The position numbers and the translations under genes are program-made. A DNA stretch of 64,000 nucleotides, taken from contig JAQFVV010006221.1 in NCBI GenBank assembly GCA_028023455.1, positions 8,105,011 to 8,169,010 of the forward strand, written 5' to 3'. Under the pieces are notes generated by a model. That model saw nothing but the letters and a program-made list of their open reading frames with translations, was not told the origin of the DNA and did not search any database. This stretch comes from Epiperipatus broadwayi (lineage: Eukaryota > Onychophora > Udeonychophora > Euonychophora > Peripatidae). Positions 62,391 through 64,000 of this stretch are shown one piece after another (the stretch's first letter is position 1; each line of letters starts with the position of its first letter).

Positions 62391-62495
62391 TTTTTTTTTT
62401 CATGTGTCAAAGCATTGGCCGGGAAGCGAACCCGTGAACCTGGGCCAACTGCTTGTAAGGCAGCTATGCTGACCACTCGGCCACCAACGCTTGAC
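62391..62495 (-). mobile_element. tRNA-Gly-like SINE (family A)
   Basis: Minus-strand copy with a T-run at 62,391-62,400, catgtgtcaaagcattggcc, ggaagcgaacccgtgaacct and gaccactcggccaccaacgc. It shows the fuller tRNA-Gly-like body with an extra segment between anticodon and T-arm, apparently a small duplication of ggttc. A possible duplication is atgtacagg / atgtactgg. The 69-codon frame over it is not coding. Confidence 0.8.
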
Positions 62496-62602
62496 AAATG
62501 TACTGGCTTTTAAATTAATTTAATTAATTAAATCAATATTAACAATTTTTCTACAAATGTAATATTTCCATCAGATATATATATTTTGATCAATTAAATT
62601 AA

Positions 62603-63312
62603 CCCTTTTCCCGCCTCTTACGAGACCTCTTGTCAACAGTTGACGTCACTCTAATTCCATTATTTTTAATGCTAGGATATTCGCTTGACAGTTATTGATT
62701 AGGTTTTTAAAAGTTCTGTAAGATGGTGCTCTCTTCTGAATTATTTTACAAGTAAAAAATCAATAAAACAGCGTTTAAAACTAAACAAATAAATAAGCTT
62801 GTCGGTGATTGGCTCTCAGCTGACAAAGACATTCTGATTGGCTGGAAAGAACAAAGAAACCACCTGATCAAAGAAAATAAAGAAAAATGCTGAGATTTTC
62901 ATTTCCAATATGATTTAAGTTATTAAAAAAGTATATTGTGAGAAATTAAAATCATTTTCACAAAATATACTAAAAAAACAAAATTATTTTCGAAAAATAT
63001 TGAAGATTTTAGTAAAAATATTTAAGATTTAGCAAAAAAAAATATTTACTTTTCCATAACGTGAAACTAAAAAAAAGCATTTACATCAGCAATTCTTTGT
63101 TTGTATGTTCACTTTTAAGCTTGCCGAAATTGAATATTTTATAATAACCTGACAAATTATTAATATACTTTTTATAAACGAATCTGAAGTGAATTTAATA
63201 TTATAAGTGAATATATTTTAACAATTGGCTTTGTCTTCAGTTTGTGAGGTGGCCAATTAAAAGCTTTGATTTTTACCTCATACAACCAATAATATAATTA
63301 GCGGTTTATGGG
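62603..63312. mobile_element. Possible piggyBac-type MITE flanked by TTAA
   Basis: A TTAA at 62,599-62,602 is followed by cccttttcccgcc. At the other end gcggtttatggg is followed by TTAA at 63,313-63,316. The ends are imperfect inverted repeats (ccc....ccgc on both). TTAA duplications with CCC...GGG ends are the mark of piggyBac elements. The 710-bp interior is non-coding. Two gattggct CCAAT-like motifs lie at about 62,808 and 62,835. Confidence 0.5.
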
Positions 63313-63534
63313 TTAATTATGAATTAAATACATATTAAAATTTTAATCCATAAATGTAATATTTCCATCGGCTCAGTTATTAATGAATTTTCTTGGGAAG
63401 AGTAAGGATGTGAGTCTGAGTTCTAAGTGGGAATAAACTTTTTTCATTGTCAAAAATTAAAAAATATGGACATACAGACATACAGGAAGAATCATACATA
63501 GACAGGGCAAGTTAATATAAAAACATTTAATTAA

Positions 63535-63898
63535 ATAATTAAACAGCATTAAGCTGTTGCACATGCGCTTTGCAGATTTTAACTATAAATGACTGAATAC
63601 TAACACTTCAAACCCATGATAAAGTCTTTGGAAAAGATAGAATGACCATCTATCTTTTCGAACCCAAACACTTTTGTATGGGCGAATCTTAAGTGTTTGA
63701 AAGTGAAAGCATGAAGATATTAAATAATCACTTTAAATTATTTTTACGTTTGAATGAATGACATGTTTGGGTTCGAAAAGATAGATGGCCACTCTATTTT
63801 TTCCAAAGACTTTATCATGGGTTTGAAGTGTTAGTATTCAGTCATTTATAATTAAAATCTGCAAAGCACATGTGCAACAGCTTAATGCTGTTTAAATA
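63535..63898. mobile_element. Terminal-region foldback element, ~135-bp arms
   Basis: The left arm (63,535-63,672) runs from aattaaacagcattaagctg to ctatcttttcgaacccaaac. The right arm (63,762-63,898) is its complement, ending aacagcttaatgctgttta. The arms pair closely and the spacer of about 90 bp is unrelated. The end itself, cagcattaagctg, is also a short palindrome. Confidence 0.85.
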
Positions 63899-64000
63899 TT
63901 ACAGTTTATAAACATCGTGCTATATAAAATAATTGATTTATTTACATATATTTAATTTCAAATAAGAATGACGTATCATAAATTCTAATAAATTTCATTA

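Noticed and set aside
62288-62497. 69-codon minus-strand frame
   Set aside because: It is the translated family A SINE.

Overview
The window looks like AT-rich, CpG-poor nuclear DNA of an animal. It holds non-LTR (LINE), Penelope-like, piggyBac-like and hAT-like elements, several tRNA-derived SINE families, many hairpin (foldback/MITE-like) repeats and simple TA, A and C tracts. There is no dense gene set, operon or rRNA. Most long reading frames are either pieces of transposons or chance frames in AT-rich DNA. I cannot fix the phylum. The mix of Penelope-like, piggyBac and APE-type LINE sequence with abundant tRNA-SINEs suggests an invertebrate, but that is inference. The whole window reads as an intergenic stretch or the introns of a very large gene.

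Layout. 0-4.7 kb: a tRNA-Gly SINE, a dispersed repeat and two short hairpin elements. 4.7-8.3 kb: two copies of a dispersed repeat flank an unusual CpG-rich block (about 5.2-7.9 kb) with a 45-codon frame and a TATA-type promoter-like site. 8.5-12.5 kb: a palindrome broken by a SINE insertion, another SINE, and copies of several repeat families. 13.9-15.5 kb: a decayed piggyBac-type transposase on the minus strand. 18.5-19.4 kb: a SINE pair arranged head-to-tail and inverted, with a minisatellite. 22.9-23.6 kb: a GC-richer TATA-bearing island.

23.9-30.15 kb holds the largest element, a full-length two-ORF LINE on the minus strand. It is bounded by a 14-bp target-site duplication and inactivated by three frameshifts at or near simple runs, one further frameshift and two nonsense codons. 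34.0-34.4 kb: a short hAT-type element with a perfect 8-bp duplication. 39.0-39.7 kb: a composite direct/inverted repeat. 40.15-41.43 kb: about ten tandem tRNA-Lys-like units. 42.2-43.3 kb: a Penelope-like GIY-YIG remnant next to a foldback element. 44.5-45.3 kb: a badly decayed relative of the large LINE. 49.7-51.65 kb: pieces of a second plus-strand LINE surrounding a minus-strand Penelope-like fragment. 57.5-60.0 kb: two long foldback palindromes. 61.6-63.9 kb: two SINEs, a hairpin MITE, a TTAA-flanked piggyBac-type MITE and a terminal palindrome.

The only good candidate for host coding sequence is a pair of putative exons at 54,990-55,130 and 55,261-55,335 on the plus strand. They share frame phase, have consensus splice sites and are followed by an AATAAA. 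The protein is not recognised. The most distinctive undescribed material is the foldback family with a shared core, the tandem tRNA-Lys-like array, and the CpG-rich block.
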